From Cycas panzhihuaensis (lineage: Eukaryota; Cycadophyta): 64,000 nt of DNA. The translations under genes and the position numbers were made by a program. Location: assembly GCA_023213395.1 (NCBI GenBank), contig CM041465.1, positions 228,973,741-229,037,740 of the forward strand, in the 5' to 3' direction. Shown here one piece after another: positions 1 through 12,179 of this stretch; position 1 is the stretch's first letter; every line of letters starts with the position of its first letter. The notes under the pieces were generated by a model. The model was not told the origin of the DNA. It saw only the letters and a program-made list of their open reading frames with translations, and did no database searches.

Positions 1-1199
1 CAAAGGGTTGAGGATTGATGTCAGTTATTAAGATTTGTTCACAGGCAGCTAAGCCTTCTAGTAAGATGTAAGGCCACTAGGGCTACTAATAGAATCACAA
101 GGAAGAAGAACCCCACATGTGTATTTAAAAGGTCGAATATCACTTGTAATGGTTGTTGAGTATTATTATCTTTCGAAGAGAAAATACTTTGGTACTCCCT
201 TTGGTGTTCAATTTATGATCGATTTGTATATTTTGTCTCTTTAAGGTGATATTTGGCTTCTATTTCTGTTAATCTACATTTGCAAGGTTGAATTTTTGAG
301 AGGAAATGCTCCAATGATATTAGAGTCATATTTGTGATTGTGGGAAGTTGCTCAATAGGCCAAAAGTCATCGATTTTGTTTTTCCTCTAACAGATTGAGT
401 ACTCTGTTTACCCAACTAGAGATCAAGGAAAGACCTGCTCTTAGTACTCTCTTCACAAATATTGACGAATAGAACCAGCACAATTCGGGAGTCATGAGAG
501 AAGGCGAATTTCTTCCCCTAGGAAATTGTTAATACTTTATTTTTGCCTTGCATTTATTTTTAGTTTAATTCATTTAATCTAATTTTTGTATTAGGTCGTT
601 AGTCTAAGGGTAGATAATACTGCTTAGTGGCTACCCTTTCTCCTTCCCACCCCTCTTTTTTGGGTAGATAACACTGCTTAGTGGCTACTTGAGTAGTTAG
701 GTAGAGAGCTTATACTGGGAGTCTTTAAAATCATGGGGATCTATCATTCTAGCTAAGTACATCATGGATTTTTCGCCCATTATGTAAAGGACTAGGGATA
801 ACATTCCTAAACTAAGCCTTGGATAGAACCTGGCTACGAATTTATGCATCCACGTACATTCAGGTATATAGGAGGACCCTTATAGGTCCCAAATCCTTCC
901 TAGCATTAGCAAGTTGCTCAGTGTTAAAGTCTTATATTGCAATGATTAGCGGTTAGTGTCATGAAGCTACCTGCCCCAAACTTCAGCATCTGAAGTTTAT
1001 TGGTAGACCTACATGACAAAGTACACTTTATCTAGTGGTTGGTAAGACTCCTTCGATCACTTACACATTGCTTCATATGCTCCATTTCTTGATTAAGATC
1101 TCAAGCCATAGCATATATTTATATTAAAGAAAAAATAAAATAAAAAACCTAAATTTTAAATACTGCCTAAATTCAGAGCCTATCAATGTAGTTAGACTC

Positions 1200-1200
<1 letters not shown>
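1..1200. other. Unassigned intergenic sequence
   Basis: No reading frame of substance or recognisable domain on either strand. The sequence at 313-325 (TGATATTAGAGTC) resembles a decayed tRNA-iMet primer site, so 1-311 could be the end of an LTR, but no partner LTR is visible in the window. A short doublet lies at 608-688 and is listed separately. Confidence 0.3.
608..688. repeat. 27-bp direct doublet
   Basis: The sequence GGGTAGATAAYACTGCTTAG followed by TGGCTAC occurs at 608-634 and again at 662-688 with one difference, separated by a 27-bp pyrimidine-rich spacer. It is a small local duplication of unknown meaning. Confidence 0.7.
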
Positions 1201-1202
<2 letters not shown>

Positions 1203-1250
<48 letters not shown>

Positions 1251-1336
1251 GGAAAAAAGAAAAAGAAAAAATAAAAGAGAAGAACATGAAAAGAAGAAGA
1301 AGAAAAAGAATTAAAAAAAGAAAAGAAAAGAAAAAA
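1203..1336. repeat. (GA)n microsatellite and purine tract
   Basis: An uninterrupted (GA)n run of about 40 bp at 1203-1243 is followed by AAG/GAAA-rich sequence to about 1336. The poly-Ser/Leu and poly-Phe reading frames on the minus strand here are translations of this tract and not genes. Confidence 0.9.
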
Positions 1337-1344
1337 CTCCACTT

Positions 1345-2010
1345 AGTCACATTTCACAATAGAAGTTCACAAATAAGAACTACCCTTATAACTCATATAT
1401 CCTATTTTGATCAGCATGTTGTATTGGTCATTTTGCACTAGGTTAGTTCGTATAAATAATTTTCACATTTTTTAGTACTCAGGTCACTGTGGGCCCGCCA
1501 CCTAAAACTCACCTTAAATTTCATATACCTCATTTGAAGAGGCTTTTTGTGGTCCTCCCAATGGGCCAAATACTCAGTTTATGTAATTTTCGGGGTCAAC
1601 AGGTTATAGACATCCCACATTCCTCTATTTGCCCCCTTCTCTCCCCTATAACAACATCCTCGTTCTTACATCCTGTTCTTTCTTGATCTATTCCACCTTG
1701 TCCATTTCCCTTCTATCTACTCATTCTTACTTCTTTAAGCCCCTTCTAAAACTCTAATGGTAAAAACATAAGGAGAGAAAATTATTGACTTAACTTATGA
1801 TTTGAACACCTTCAAACAAGAGGTTAATAGTAGATTCAATGGCATTCTTATAAAATCAGATCTTGATGGCACCAAAGTAGAGATTCTTGCACAAATCCAA
1901 CAGCTATTGCAACCTCAATTTCAAAGAACAAGGACTTCTAATAGCCTTGAAAGATTCCAGTATCAGGCATCGCATCAATAATGTGTTCCTTATACCAAGA
2001 ATGAAGATGA
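1345..2010. other. Unassigned sequence upstream of Copia-1
   Basis: No 5' LTR or primer site for the downstream Copia-1 remnant could be found. A decayed gag or polyprotein N-terminal part may lie in 1750-2000, but I cannot support a domain there. Confidence 0.25.
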
Positions 2011-2315
2011 ACCTACTCTTAATTAGCCAGATGGATAAGTAAAACTTAGATGTTCTCTTTAGCTAGGGCATTTGTAAAATCACATACCACGAAATAAGTA
2101 AACTTGTGACCACAGGATATGAAGATGGTGGTTTATATAGGATGGATGGTGTCCCCCTTACCACTATTTAACAAAATGAATCCTACTCAATGGCCAATAT
2201 AGCTTTACTTAATAAGGAGAAGGATGTAATTATTGAAGAGTTCCTTTGTATTTAGGAACCAGGTGAATGCTCACATTCAAAGGATATTGTCACCTCAAAT
2301 AGCTCAAAAGACCAC

Positions 2316-3171
2316 TTATGGCATCAATACCTTGGTCATTTAAATATGCAAAGCTTGAACCTTATATCTAAGCTTCAAATGGTATATGGTTTGCCTAAAA
2401 TTAAGAGATGCAATGGCATATGTGAGGCTTGCCTAAACGAGAGAAAATTTTCCTTTCAAGAATGTATGGAGAGCCTCAAAACCATTAGAGTTGGTCCATT
2501 CAGACATCTGTGGATTCACATCTATTCAATCACTCAATGGGAGCTTGCATTTCATCACATTCATAAATGAATTCTCAAGAAAAGTGTGGGTCTACTTCTT
2601 GAGAAATAAGTACCAAGCCTTAGACAAATTCAAAGAGTTCAAAGCTATTGTTAAAAATGAAAGTAGTATGACAATCAAGACCCTCAAATCTAATAGTGGT
2701 AGTGTGTATATCTCAAATCAATTTAACAACTTCTATAAAGAACATGGCATCCGACACTAATTTTCAACATCTCACACACCACAATAAAATAGTGTAGCTA
2801 AAAGGATGAACTAGACATTGATGAATAAAGAAAAAGCCATGCTTAGTGTTTCGAATCTTGCCGATAGATTTTGGGTTGATGCCATTACCACTACTGCTTA
2901 TCTAACCAACATAAGTCCCATAGTTATAGTTAAAAATATTACTCTTGAAGAAGCTTGGTCAAGTCAGAAACCAACAGTAGCACACTTGAAGATTTTTGGA
3001 TGCATGAGGTATAAACTTATTCCAAATTACAACAAAAGGAAACTTAATGGAAAGACCTTGAAATGCATCTTCCTTGGATATATACCTGGTTGGAAAGCTT
3101 ACAAAATGTTTGACATAATTGTGAACCAAGCTTACACAACACGAGATGTAATATTTGCAGAAGCTTCATAG
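2316..3171 (+). pseudogene. Copia-1 GAG-pre-integrase and integrase (broken)
   Basis: The GAG-pre-integrase signature LWHQYLGHLNMQSLNL is read at about 2317, ending near CEACLNERK. The integrase core follows in another frame from about 2491, with HSDICG carrying the first catalytic Asp. The second catalytic site, normally TDNGGEY, reads KSNSGSVY, and the glutamate of the usual NGVAERKN motif is replaced by Lys (NSVAKRMN). Two of the three DDE residues are therefore lost. The C-terminal part (2818-3171) still shows the Copia LKIFGC and GKTLKCIFLGY motifs. Several stops and at least one frameshift make it a pseudogene. Confidence 0.85.
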
Positions 3172-3489
3172 GACCTGACTCCACCTCAACCTCAGTTTGT
3201 AGCTATATATGAATTTGGTGCATCTCAAGTGACTCTTGGATAAATTATGGAGCCACTAGTACCAGCCTCCTCCTACACTCTAAGTTCTTTATCGATTCCA
3301 ACAGCCTCTATATCAACAACATAAGCAAGCACAACCTTGCCTCAAATTTTAGTTGATGATCTTCAGGTAAAATCCACTAGCATTTAGCCACCTCCTAAGT
3401 GGGTTCAACAATTGTTAAAGGATGCTCCTCCTCCTCCCATAGCTGCCAAAATGCCCTAAAAAATAAGACACTCAACAAACTTTTCCCTG

Positions 3490-3906
3490 ATGGAATGTGC
3501 CCTAGAAACCTCTGAGCCTTCCACATTTGAGGAGGCAATCAAAGACCAAATGTGGAAAGTAGCGATGAATGAAGAGAAGAATTCCATCATAAAAAATAAC
3601 ACTTGGGAGTTGACCGAATTGCCACCTAGGAAAAGGATAATTAATTATAGATGGCTATACAAAACAAAATTACATACAGATAACATCTTTGAGTGTCATA
3701 AAGCTTACCTGACATTGAAGAGTACCTTCCCAAATAAAAATCTCACAAAAGAAATTCTCTTACGACAACCTCTTGATAGCTTCACTGATCTCGTCTACTG
3801 ACCAACTGAGGACTAAGTTGTGGACATCTTTACTAGAGCACTTAGTAAACCAAAGTTTGAACAGTTTTGACACGACCTTAATATCAGAAGAAATAAATCC
3901 ACTATT
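3490..3906 (+). pseudogene. Copia-1 RT start fused to RNase H end
   Basis: The reading frame from 3490 begins like the Copia RVT_2 domain: EPSTFEEAIKDQMWKVAMNE, then NNTWELTELP and YRWLYKTKL. After about residue 70 the match stops. From about 3800 the sequence reads as the C-terminal tail of Copia RNase H (TED, VVDIFTRALSKPKFEQF, with stops). The RT palm, including the YVDD region, and most of RNase H are absent. This is an internal deletion of roughly 1.5 kb judged against usual family length. Confidence 0.8.
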
Positions 3907-3915
3907 AAGGGAGGG

Positions 3916-4263
3916 TATTAAAACTATGTAATATCACCTCCATTTCTTTGTATTTCAAGTAATTTTATGTGCATATTGTAATCCTAAGGTAACCCTTGTT
4001 GTAATTTAATCATGTTGTATAATCAGGTCAGGTCTTCCATATGTTACACTTAACTAGCCAATTGTATCACTCAAAATATTGATGGGTTGCTTATAAATTG
4101 AGCCCTATATCATTCATTTATATACGATATTAAAGGTTATGCAGAAGCTCTGTCCAAATTAAGCCTCATATAGTGACAAATTCACTTGTGCTTTGTTTAT
4201 TTCAGTTTTGCTCGCATATTTTACTTGTTTAGTACATTGTTTAGATAATATTTCTCAATATTT
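3916..4263 (+). repeat. Copia-1 3' LTR
   Basis: It starts immediately after the purine tract AAGGGAGGG with TATTAAAACTATG (probably a decayed TGTTAAAAC) and ends near TTTCTCAATA. A sequence resembling a primer site (TTTGATCAGTAGCA) follows, which could mean the LTR once headed a second copy. The 3' boundary is approximate because the partner LTR is missing. Confidence 0.5.
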
Positions 4264-4379
4264 GATCAGTAGCACATGTTTTAAAGATCCTAAAGTTTTT
4301 TAGAAATTTCTACAATGACCTCCTCAATATGCACCTCGATTTAGTCTTTGTAGGGGTTATTGTTACTACTACTATTGTT

Positions 4380-5190
4380 TCATGTCATGTTTGTTTTTGC
4401 GCTCAGGCTATATATAACCAACTTTACCATAATAATGATAAGCAATAGATTTTGATTTGAAAACCTCAATATTTATATTACCAAACCTTTTTTAAAAAAT
4501 GGGCTTGGGGGTCATGGGTTACTTGTCTTTGTATTTTGTAATGAAAGCACCAAAGTTTGTTCCTTCATCTCAACAAGAATAGATTTTCTCCCTTTGTATC
4601 AAAAGACTTTCTAGCTGATTGAAAATCATTGTTCCCAATGTACTACCTTGAGTAATAAATGAGATGAAGTCGTTGTATTTCTTTAAAAGGCTACAATGGT
4701 AGCAATCACAAGGTATTCATTTATTACTAGTTTATGTATTGTCATAAACTAATTATTGATTTCTTTTACATTTGATAGAAATAGTGTTATAGGCTCAACA
4801 AACTTTAAGCTAAACAACTTAGCTTTGAACATAATAATGCAAACATCATCTCACCTTTCATACAAAGATAACAGTATATTTCAAGCTTCTTTTGAAATAG
4901 ATACACTATCAATGTTTTGATCAATAATATTATGAATTGTCACATGTCAAAATGTAAATGCAATATTATCTTTTACTTCCCAAACAACAATAGCAACATA
5001 ATCTATGGGGATTAAGGTTTTGGGATTTGATGGATCAATAAAAGCAACACATTTAAGAAACCTTCTACATGCATATCCCCATAGTTCATTTATGATTAAT
5101 AAGTTTTTTACTTGTTTTTTCTAATCTTGAAAGTTTTTAGGTTCGTTGAATTTGATAGGACTTGTATTAAGCATGCAAACATCCATTGCT
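4380..5190 (-). pseudogene. Ty1/copia gag remnant, minus strand
   Basis: Reading downwards from about 5190, the minus strand gives a decayed Copia Gag (UBN2/DUF4219-like). The N-terminal part reads PIKFNEPKNFQD, then KKQVKNLLIINELWGYA, matching the family pattern of F-x-G-x-N-Y/F-x-x-W followed by LW. A decayed zinc knuckle near 4430 reads YHYYGKVGYI where CxxCGKxGHI is expected, so two Cys and one His have become Tyr. Several stops and shifts are present. No LTR could be paired with it. Confidence 0.65.
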
Positions 5191-5199
5191 TAAAAAAAA

Positions 5200-6900
5200 A
5201 AAAAGAGGTTAAGGTTTTGTAACTAAAAATTAAATTTTGAATTATCAAGATTCACCACTTAAGTTCCACTTATAAATATATCAACATCCTTGATTTATAT
5301 ATGAGATCCAACAGTTGATAAAATATGAAATGGAGAATTGCGCTATCAAGTGGTCCAACCTTAATCTATATATGATATCCAACAATTGGCTAAAGATTAA
5401 TTTTAATACAAAGAGGTAGGGTTGATTTACGTGGTGTATTGTACTTTACTTAGAGTTTTCATCTCTAATAATACCATTTTTGAGCCTCTCTCACAAAAAA
5501 ATGTCTTAATTATTGTGCATTGATCATATGGTCAGTTGGTCCCTTAGGGAAGGTAATAATCTTAAGACTTTAAGGCAAGGTATATAATTTTTTTCAAGTC
5601 TCCCTATTTAAAATTTTTTAAGATTTTGTATGCTTTGTAATGTAAAGTGGGTTGCAAATGAAGTTTAAAATTTTTTCAAAAATACTTTAATGTTGTCCAA
5701 TAATGAGTAAATATATTGATAAGTAGAAAAATAATGTTACTTGTCATGTAGTACTTATGTAGTTTCTTCCTTAGTACGAAAAATAAAATTTTTAAAGAGC
5801 ACTAAGTGAACTTTTATAATGTAAGCACACAAAAGACATTTTAGGATCTTTAATGACCCTACCACACTCTACAAAATTAAATTTTATTAATGATTGTTTA
5901 CTTTTTGAGCCCCTTTTGATGAGTTAGGATACCACATATAGAGCCTAGTAATAAGTACAATGACGAATTTTACACTTTCAGCAATAGCATTTACTTAAAA
6001 ATCAATGTGCAAGTTATGAAAAGAGCATGCAAATTTTTTATGTATATGAGTGTTCTCAACTCGTAAGAAAAGTGTTTTTTCACTTAAGAAAATCAATAAA
6101 ATAAGATTAAAATGATATATTTTAGGAATATATGATTATTAAAAAACGGAATATACATAGTTTTTTTTTTTTGATATAACATAAGGTTATATCACCTAAT
6201 GTCAAAATAGAAAAATTTCAAAAAAATCTTGAATGAAATGGTGATGCGATAGCAAGCAGTAAAATCCAATAAAATCCTTAAAATACTAATCGAAAAATGA
6301 TCGAATTTATTCCCATATCAAGTCTATTGAGATGAATAGAGATTTCCTAGTTCACAAGAGGTGTGAAAAGCAATATTTCATGGAATGAATGTTACCAAGG
6401 TTGAATGACAATCGTTAGACTCATGTACAAGTCTACGAGTTATATCACAGTTATCAAGTCACAAACAAAGTTACAAAAGGTGCATACAAAGTTGCTAAAT
6501 TAGAGAACACTTAATATGAGACAACATTTCAAGATTAACTAAGAGAGATGATGTGCAATCATGTTTAGAAGATGTAAAGTGCACCCAATTGAGATTTGTC
6601 ACTTGAATAGGGTAGATTTAGAGATAGAGACCAAGAAGTGATATGCTCTTTCAGTAGAGAGCTTTCAAATTTTTTCTTTTTGCTAGTTCTGCAACTAATA
6701 AATAGAGACCATGAAGCATATAAAAAATTATTCTTTTTCACCTATAGATTAGAATATATAAATATATTTCTTATTTTCAATATTAAACTAAAATTTTTTA
6801 GAGAAATATTTTGTAACTAAGAGCTGAGAGCACAACAAACTTCTTTGGGTCACCTTCGTATGGTGAAGGTCATCACTAGAGAAGTATAATAAAGAGCTAG
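5200..6900. other. Unassigned AT-rich sequence
   Basis: No domain or RNA gene seen. A perfect 8-bp inverted repeat (GATATAAC/GTTATATC, 6173-6193) follows a T-run, and an A-run lies near 5193-5204. The 60-aa plus-strand frame near 6638 is AT-rich chance coding. Confidence 0.3.
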
Positions 6901-6929
6901 CTTTCAAATTTGAAATGAAAACCCAAACC

Positions 6930-8645
6930 TAAATGCTTTGATACTAAAATGACAAAGTGGATCAAGAGGAGATAATAAAGGACAAGTTAAACAACATTCA
7001 TACTCATAAAGAATTTGGAGCATAAGCACATAAACATAATAGAATATTGTCAAAGACGTATTACCAACTAATTTGTTAGCTAAAGGGCAATGCTTAGGGA
7101 TGCTCCCTTGTTTTCTTTTGTATGGTTTATGGACCCTCTTGAGCCTATGGTGCATATTGCTTATAAGACAACATAGAGTTAAAAGTATGTAACTTTTACC
7201 TTGAAATGATTAAGATAATAGTGAATAAATTCCTTAGCTAATAATCTTATAAAAAAATGATAGAGTAACAATAACGAGCTAATAATAATAAATACAACAA
7301 AATAATAACAAAAGAAAAGAAGTTTATGTTAAAGTGCCCAACATGGATTAATCCATTATAAAGAAAAAATAAAAATAGCCATGCTAATTTGCAAGGGCTT
7401 TGTTGTATTTATATGTAATATTTTTTGGAGTCCACTAAAACAAATAAATTGAAATAAAAACCAACTTATTATTTGGGCCTATTACAATTCCTACTCCTTT
7501 AAGGTATTTTGTTCTTATAGTATTGTAATGTTGATGATGTTGAATGGTATATTTTATAATGCTTGTATAAAATAACAATAACAACTATAACAATGCCAAG
7601 ATCATAAAATGGTATGACAAGATACCTTATTTATTATGTATAATATAATAATATACATCAATATTTACAATATATTTTTGCATTTTGTGTGGGGCCCACA
7701 TGTGGCTAACACATCATAAATACATAACTATGCATTATATTAAATCTCTTCTAACATGTACATCTTGATGCTGTTGTTGGTGATGGTAGCCTTTTGAAAT
7801 TCTCATAGGTATTTTTTATAATATTTGTACCTCTTAATATTACTACTAGTCCCCCTATAATTTCACAATAATTCTTTAGTGATCTTGCTATTTATTCTCA
7901 TTTGAATCCATAACATTCTTCCCTTTCTTAGACCACTTCACCCACAAAGTATGGGACAAGTGATGCATTTCTTCAATCAACCACCTATTAATAGTAAAAT
8001 ATCATAGGAGCTCATGTGATCTTTAAGCTATATTCTAAATAAAATACATATGTGTCCTCTTTCTATTTGTGATGATACCATTTATTTGAGAACTCCTGTA
8101 TAGGACCTTGCATGTGGTAGATCTTAGGACTTATGTTGTGGATTCCTCATATTTTAGATCTTGCATCCTACTTCCATATTAAATCCATTAGATTTTTTTC
8201 TTAAAGGAAAATTATTTAGAGATGGAAAGATGAGGGTGTTGTGAATAAGGGACAACCAATGGGATATATGATCAAGATCTAATATAGGTTAAGGGTTTAT
8301 AGGGGGGTATATTTGAAGGTTACACAGAAGATAGAAATATAATTGGTTGATATGATAAGAATTTTGTATAAAAAAGAAGTTTAGATGGGGACACATGAGA
8401 AGGGTTTATCAAATTAAAAAGGGGTTGTAAATGTTTATAAAGAGGTCATAGAATAATAGGGGACATTATAGCTTAGGATTGAAATTAGGAGGTAGGAAGT
8501 GGGGGGGATTTGGGAAAGTGATGTGACCCAAATAATAATGAAGGAATTCCCAAAGAGATAATAAATAATGATAGTAGTTGCAGTAACAAGGTAACAAGTA
8601 GTTACTAATAAATATAACAAAATAATAAATATGAAGTAATGTAAT
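6930..8645 (-). repeat. AG-rich repeat (left part, copy R1 and invaded copy R2)
   Basis: Purine-rich on the plus strand, so CT-rich on the minus. A stretch at about 7255-7475 (copy R1) resembles the sequence formed by joining 8590-8645 to 15000-15150 (copy R2). Shared blocks include AATAAATAYAACAAAATAAT, then GTGCYCAA, TTAATCCAT and ATATTTATATGTAATATTTT. Copy R2 is interrupted by Copia-2. A weak primer-site-like sequence (GCTTTGATACTA, 6935-6946) hints that part of 6950-7270 was an LTR. Confidence 0.5.
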
Positions 8646-8945
8646 TATTAGAAACACCAAACAAATAGATTGTTAATGTACATAGGTACGAAATGTACAA
8701 GTATATATCAAAATATACGTGAGAAACCTTACATTCAAAAGCCACCATTAAACATGGATTACATTAATATAGAATCATACGTTATAAATGGACTTTGGAT
8801 CCTTATTTATAGATCCATAAGTGCCTCAAATAATTATATATAAGATTATCATCCTAAATAATATCTCAATATTGCATCATAAGTTCATATAAACTATCAC
8901 CTCATTTATATTAGTTGGGTAAGTGAATATAATACCACTTTAACA
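8646..8945 (-). repeat. Copia-2 3' LTR
   Basis: A 300-bp LTR. On the minus strand it begins TGTTAAAGTGG right after the purine tract and ends GGTGTTTCTAATA, the final CA having decayed. It aligns along its length to 14686-14994, with shared blocks such as ATGGACTTTGGATCC and GAGTGCCTCAAATAATTA in plus-strand terms, and many substitutions. Confidence 0.9.
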
Positions 8946-8954
8946 CCCCCCCTT
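8946..8954 (-). other. Copia-2 polypurine tract
   Basis: On the minus strand the sequence AAGGGGGGG lies directly before the 3' LTR start TGTTAAAG. This is the usual plus-strand primer position of LTR retrotransposons. Confidence 0.85.
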
Positions 8955-8999
8955 AATGTAAATATGGGGTCTTGAAGTCTTCCCAAGGGTTAGTCTAAC

Positions 9000-10560
9000 A
9001 TTTCTCTTTATCCTTGTTAATAGACCCCCCTCAAGGATAAGCTCATTACGACCTAAATTTATATGAATCTTAATGATGTGATCTTCAATAAAAGCTTTGG
9101 TAAACATGTCTATAAGTTGTTCTTCACTTGGACAAAACTCAACCTATAACTTCCCTATTTTGATCTATTTACAGATGTAATTGTGTTAAATCTCGATGTC
9201 CTTTGTATGTGCATAAAATTTTAGATTCTTTAAAAGTCAAATAACTCTTTGATTATTAATGTGAATAACAAGTGTGCTAGATGATGTTTTAAAAATCTCC
9301 AAGAGTCCTTACAAGCATACAACTTCCCTCACATCGACACTTAATTCTTAGTACTCAACCTCTATAGAAGATAAAGCCACAATGGATTGCTTTTTGGATT
9401 ACCATGAGACAAACCTATTGTTAATACCAAAAATATACCCTGCAATTGATTTTCTATCTTCTGCATCTTTACTCCAATTGACATGTATATACCCATGCAA
9501 GTTTGCCTTGCCACCACAAAGGTATTTAAGGCCAAGATTGCAACACCTAAATGAGGCTATTAGGGATTTTGCATGTAATAGGATATTAATCCAACAATAT
9601 AAGTATCATGCCTAGTATGAGTTAAGTAAATCAAACTCCCTATCAATTATTGATATAATATCCCATCTACAACTGGCTTATCTATATCCTTTAGAAGATT
9701 TGTGCCCTTCACATATGGTATCTTTATCGATTTGTAATTCTTCATCATGAATCTCTCAAGTAGGGATTAAATCTACTTCAATTGCAACTTCATGATGTGA
9801 TCATCCATTTACCTAATTTCGATACCCAAGAATTAATGAAGACATCCAAGATCTATCATATCAAAAGTATGACTCAAATAGGCCTTTGTAGTTGTAATAG
9901 TCTTATTGCAATTGCCTATAAGAACAAGATCATCATTATATAATACAACAACAATGATTGTAGTTTTACTCTTTTGAATATAAAGACTTAGCTCTAATTA
10001 TATTTTCATAAAACCATCTTCTTTCAATCTAACATCAATCTTTTCATATTAAGCATGTGATGCTTGTTTTAGGCCATAGATATATTTCTTCAAGTGGCAT
10101 ATAAGATGCTCCTCACTTTCCTTCATAAAACCAAAAGGTTGGGCTATATATATCTCTTCTTTCAAGTCTCCGTTAAGGAATGCTAGCTTCACATCTGTTT
10201 GATGTAACTCCCAACCAAATATAGCTATCAAAGGAAGTATCATTAAAACTGTAGACATCTTGAAGACTAGTGTAAATGTCTCCTCATAGTTGATTTTTTC
10301 TTTCTATTTAAAACCCTGCACAACAAGTCTTGCTTTATCCTTGTTTACCTCTCTATTGGAGTAATAATTCATCTTATAGACCCACCTATAACTAACTAGG
10401 TTCTTAGAGGGAGATAAAGGAACCAAATCCCATGTATCATTCTTCATAAGTAAACTATATTCCTCCTCCATTGTAGCTCTCCATCGTGGATATTATTTTA
10501 CTTCCTCAAATAAAATGGGATCACTGGAATCATTGGTGTCCACTTCCAAAGTCTAACTGG
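9000..10560 (-). pseudogene. Copia-2 reverse transcriptase and RNase H (broken)
   Basis: RVT_2 is recognised at 10049-10258: HQTDVKLAFLNGDLKEEIYI contains the first catalytic Asp, and KKYIYGLKQASHA follows. Near 9935 the active-site motif reads LYNDDLVLIGN where YVDD is usual, so the two Asp are retained. RNase H follows towards 9000, with a decayed tail reading about IDMFTKAF near 9110. Multiple stops and frameshifts separate the pieces. The plus-strand frame at 9382-9615 is an antisense shadow of this region. Confidence 0.85.
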
Positions 10561-10879
10561 CATGTTGACTCCTTGTTCTCCAACCATCCTCTAGATCTTC
10601 AACTATCATACTGAAGTCTTCAATGGTCCTCCTAGCCCATAATAGAACATAGGGTGTAAACTATGCCTCTCCCTGTAATGGATCCTTATCATTACTACCA
10701 CTAGGTCTTACTTCTGTCTCAACCTCAATATTAGGCTTATGAACCTCTACACCTATTGAACCGCGGCTCAAACATGGTATAAGCAGAGGATAAAACTTAT
10801 TTTTAAATGAACCCTTAGCATGATACACCATTGACTCATCAAACTTGACATCTTGATTGACCAAAAATTTCTTCCCTTA

Positions 10880-11725
10880 TGAATCCCAAAGTTTGTAAGC
10901 CTTACTCTCTTAAGAGTACCCCACAAAAATGCATTTCAAACTCTTATGATCTAACTTCTTTTGATTTTCATCTAGGATGCGTGCATATGCAATGTACCCA
11001 AATACCTTAAAATAATTAATAAAAGGTTTCTGACTGGTCTAATATTCTTCAAGGATAATGCCATAAATAAGTTTAGTAGGGACCCTATTTAAAATGTAAA
11101 TGGTTGTCACAATAACTTCTGCCTAAAACATAGGAGGTAGATTTTTACCATGTACCATACACCTCACCATCTCCATCATAGTACGATTCTTCCTTTTTAC
11201 TACACTATTTTTCTATGGGGTATATGGGATAGTCAACTTCTATTTGATACCATGATTAAGACAAAACTGATTAAAGGCTTTATTGTCATACTCTTATCTA
11301 TTATTACTCCTTAAAATATTTATTTTCTTATCACACTTATTTTCAACATTAACTTTCCATTCACAAAATCTATCAAACACATTAGACTTATTCTTCAAAA
11401 AGAATACCTAAGCTTTTCTACTAAAATCATCTATAAACATAAGAATAAACGAGCACCTGAAATTGAAGGATTGAGTAGTGGACCCATCAAATTTATATGG
11501 AAAAGTTCCAACTTATCTTTTACTCTCCATACACTATCCCTAACAAATAGATAACGATGGTGCTTTCCATATATTCATATTTTACAAACACCCTCTGAAC
11601 ATTAGACATGAGGCAACCTCACCACCATCTTTAATCTATTCATTAGGTTGATGCTTCTATAGTTAAGATGGCCGAAAAACTCATGGCATAACTTACTCAT
11701 ATCATCAACACTGGCAATAAAATCA
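10880..11725 (-). pseudogene. Copia-2 integrase (broken)
   Basis: GAG-pre-integrase is read near 11690-11600 (HEFFGHLNYRSINLM, MVVRLP). The integrase core and its C-terminal part run down to about 10900 in several frames with many stops. I could recognise fragments of the core, but not a continuous DDE triad. Confidence 0.7.
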
Positions 11726-11733
11726 TAAGAATC

Positions 11734-12085
11734 CTATTGGGCTCTAAATTTCTCAAATACCCAAAACTTATCTTGCATCCTCCCAGTAGTAATGATAGAG
11801 AAGTCTTTTTTAAGATTCTTAATTATGCATCTATTATTATAAAACTCAATTTTCATACCTTGCTTATAGATTTCCCATGCAGAAAGAAGATTTAGCTTCA
11901 TCTTAGACACATAATAAACACCATTGAACTTATCTCCTGTACATGAAATAGATCTAACACCTTTTATAGGAAACATTTGAGCATCTCCAAGAACCACGTT
12001 AGTATCACTTATACCTACATCCATGGCATCAAAGTTTGTTTTTGATAAGTGATGCATTTTTTAGCACCTGAATACATGATCTAAT
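11734..12085 (-). pseudogene. Copia-2 aspartic protease region (broken)
   Basis: The protease start reads IMYSGAKK around 12085-12060, where the family has W-x-x-DSGA, so the catalytic Asp is now Tyr. After a frameshift the 107-residue frame down to 11734 has the expected post-active-site pattern: DTNVVLGDAQMFPIKGVRSI, then YYVSKMKLNLLSAWEIYKQG (compare L-x-V-P-x-L-x-x-NLLS). It would have processed the Gag-Pol polyprotein. Confidence 0.75.
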
Positions 12086-12179
12086 AGTTTTTCTAATTTG
12101 ACTTAGATGACAATGTTGAAATGCTAACACAATGTATAACTATACTCTTCCCTTTGTTATCTTGGTTTGACTTACGCTT

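Larger units (their letters stand above)
2020..4263 (+). mobile_element. Copia-1: deleted Ty1/copia remnant
   Basis: Plus-strand remnant in Ty1/copia order: GAG-pre-integrase, integrase, N-terminal RT, then only the C-terminal end of RNase H, a purine tract (AAGGGAGGG, 3907-3915) and a 3' LTR. Most of RT and RNase H is missing between about 3700 and 3800, so the element lost its catalytic core by internal deletion. No 5' LTR is recognisable. Frames are broken by many stops and shifts. Placement in Copia rests on domain order (INT before RT) and motif similarity. Confidence 0.8.

Noticed and set aside
1-325. 5' LTR plus primer site at the window start
   Set aside because: The primer-like TGATATTAGAGTC is two or more changes off, and no partner LTR or adjacent gag was found.
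9382-9615. 77-aa plus-strand frame as a gene
   Set aside because: It is antisense to the Copia-2 RNase H region and has no family resemblance.
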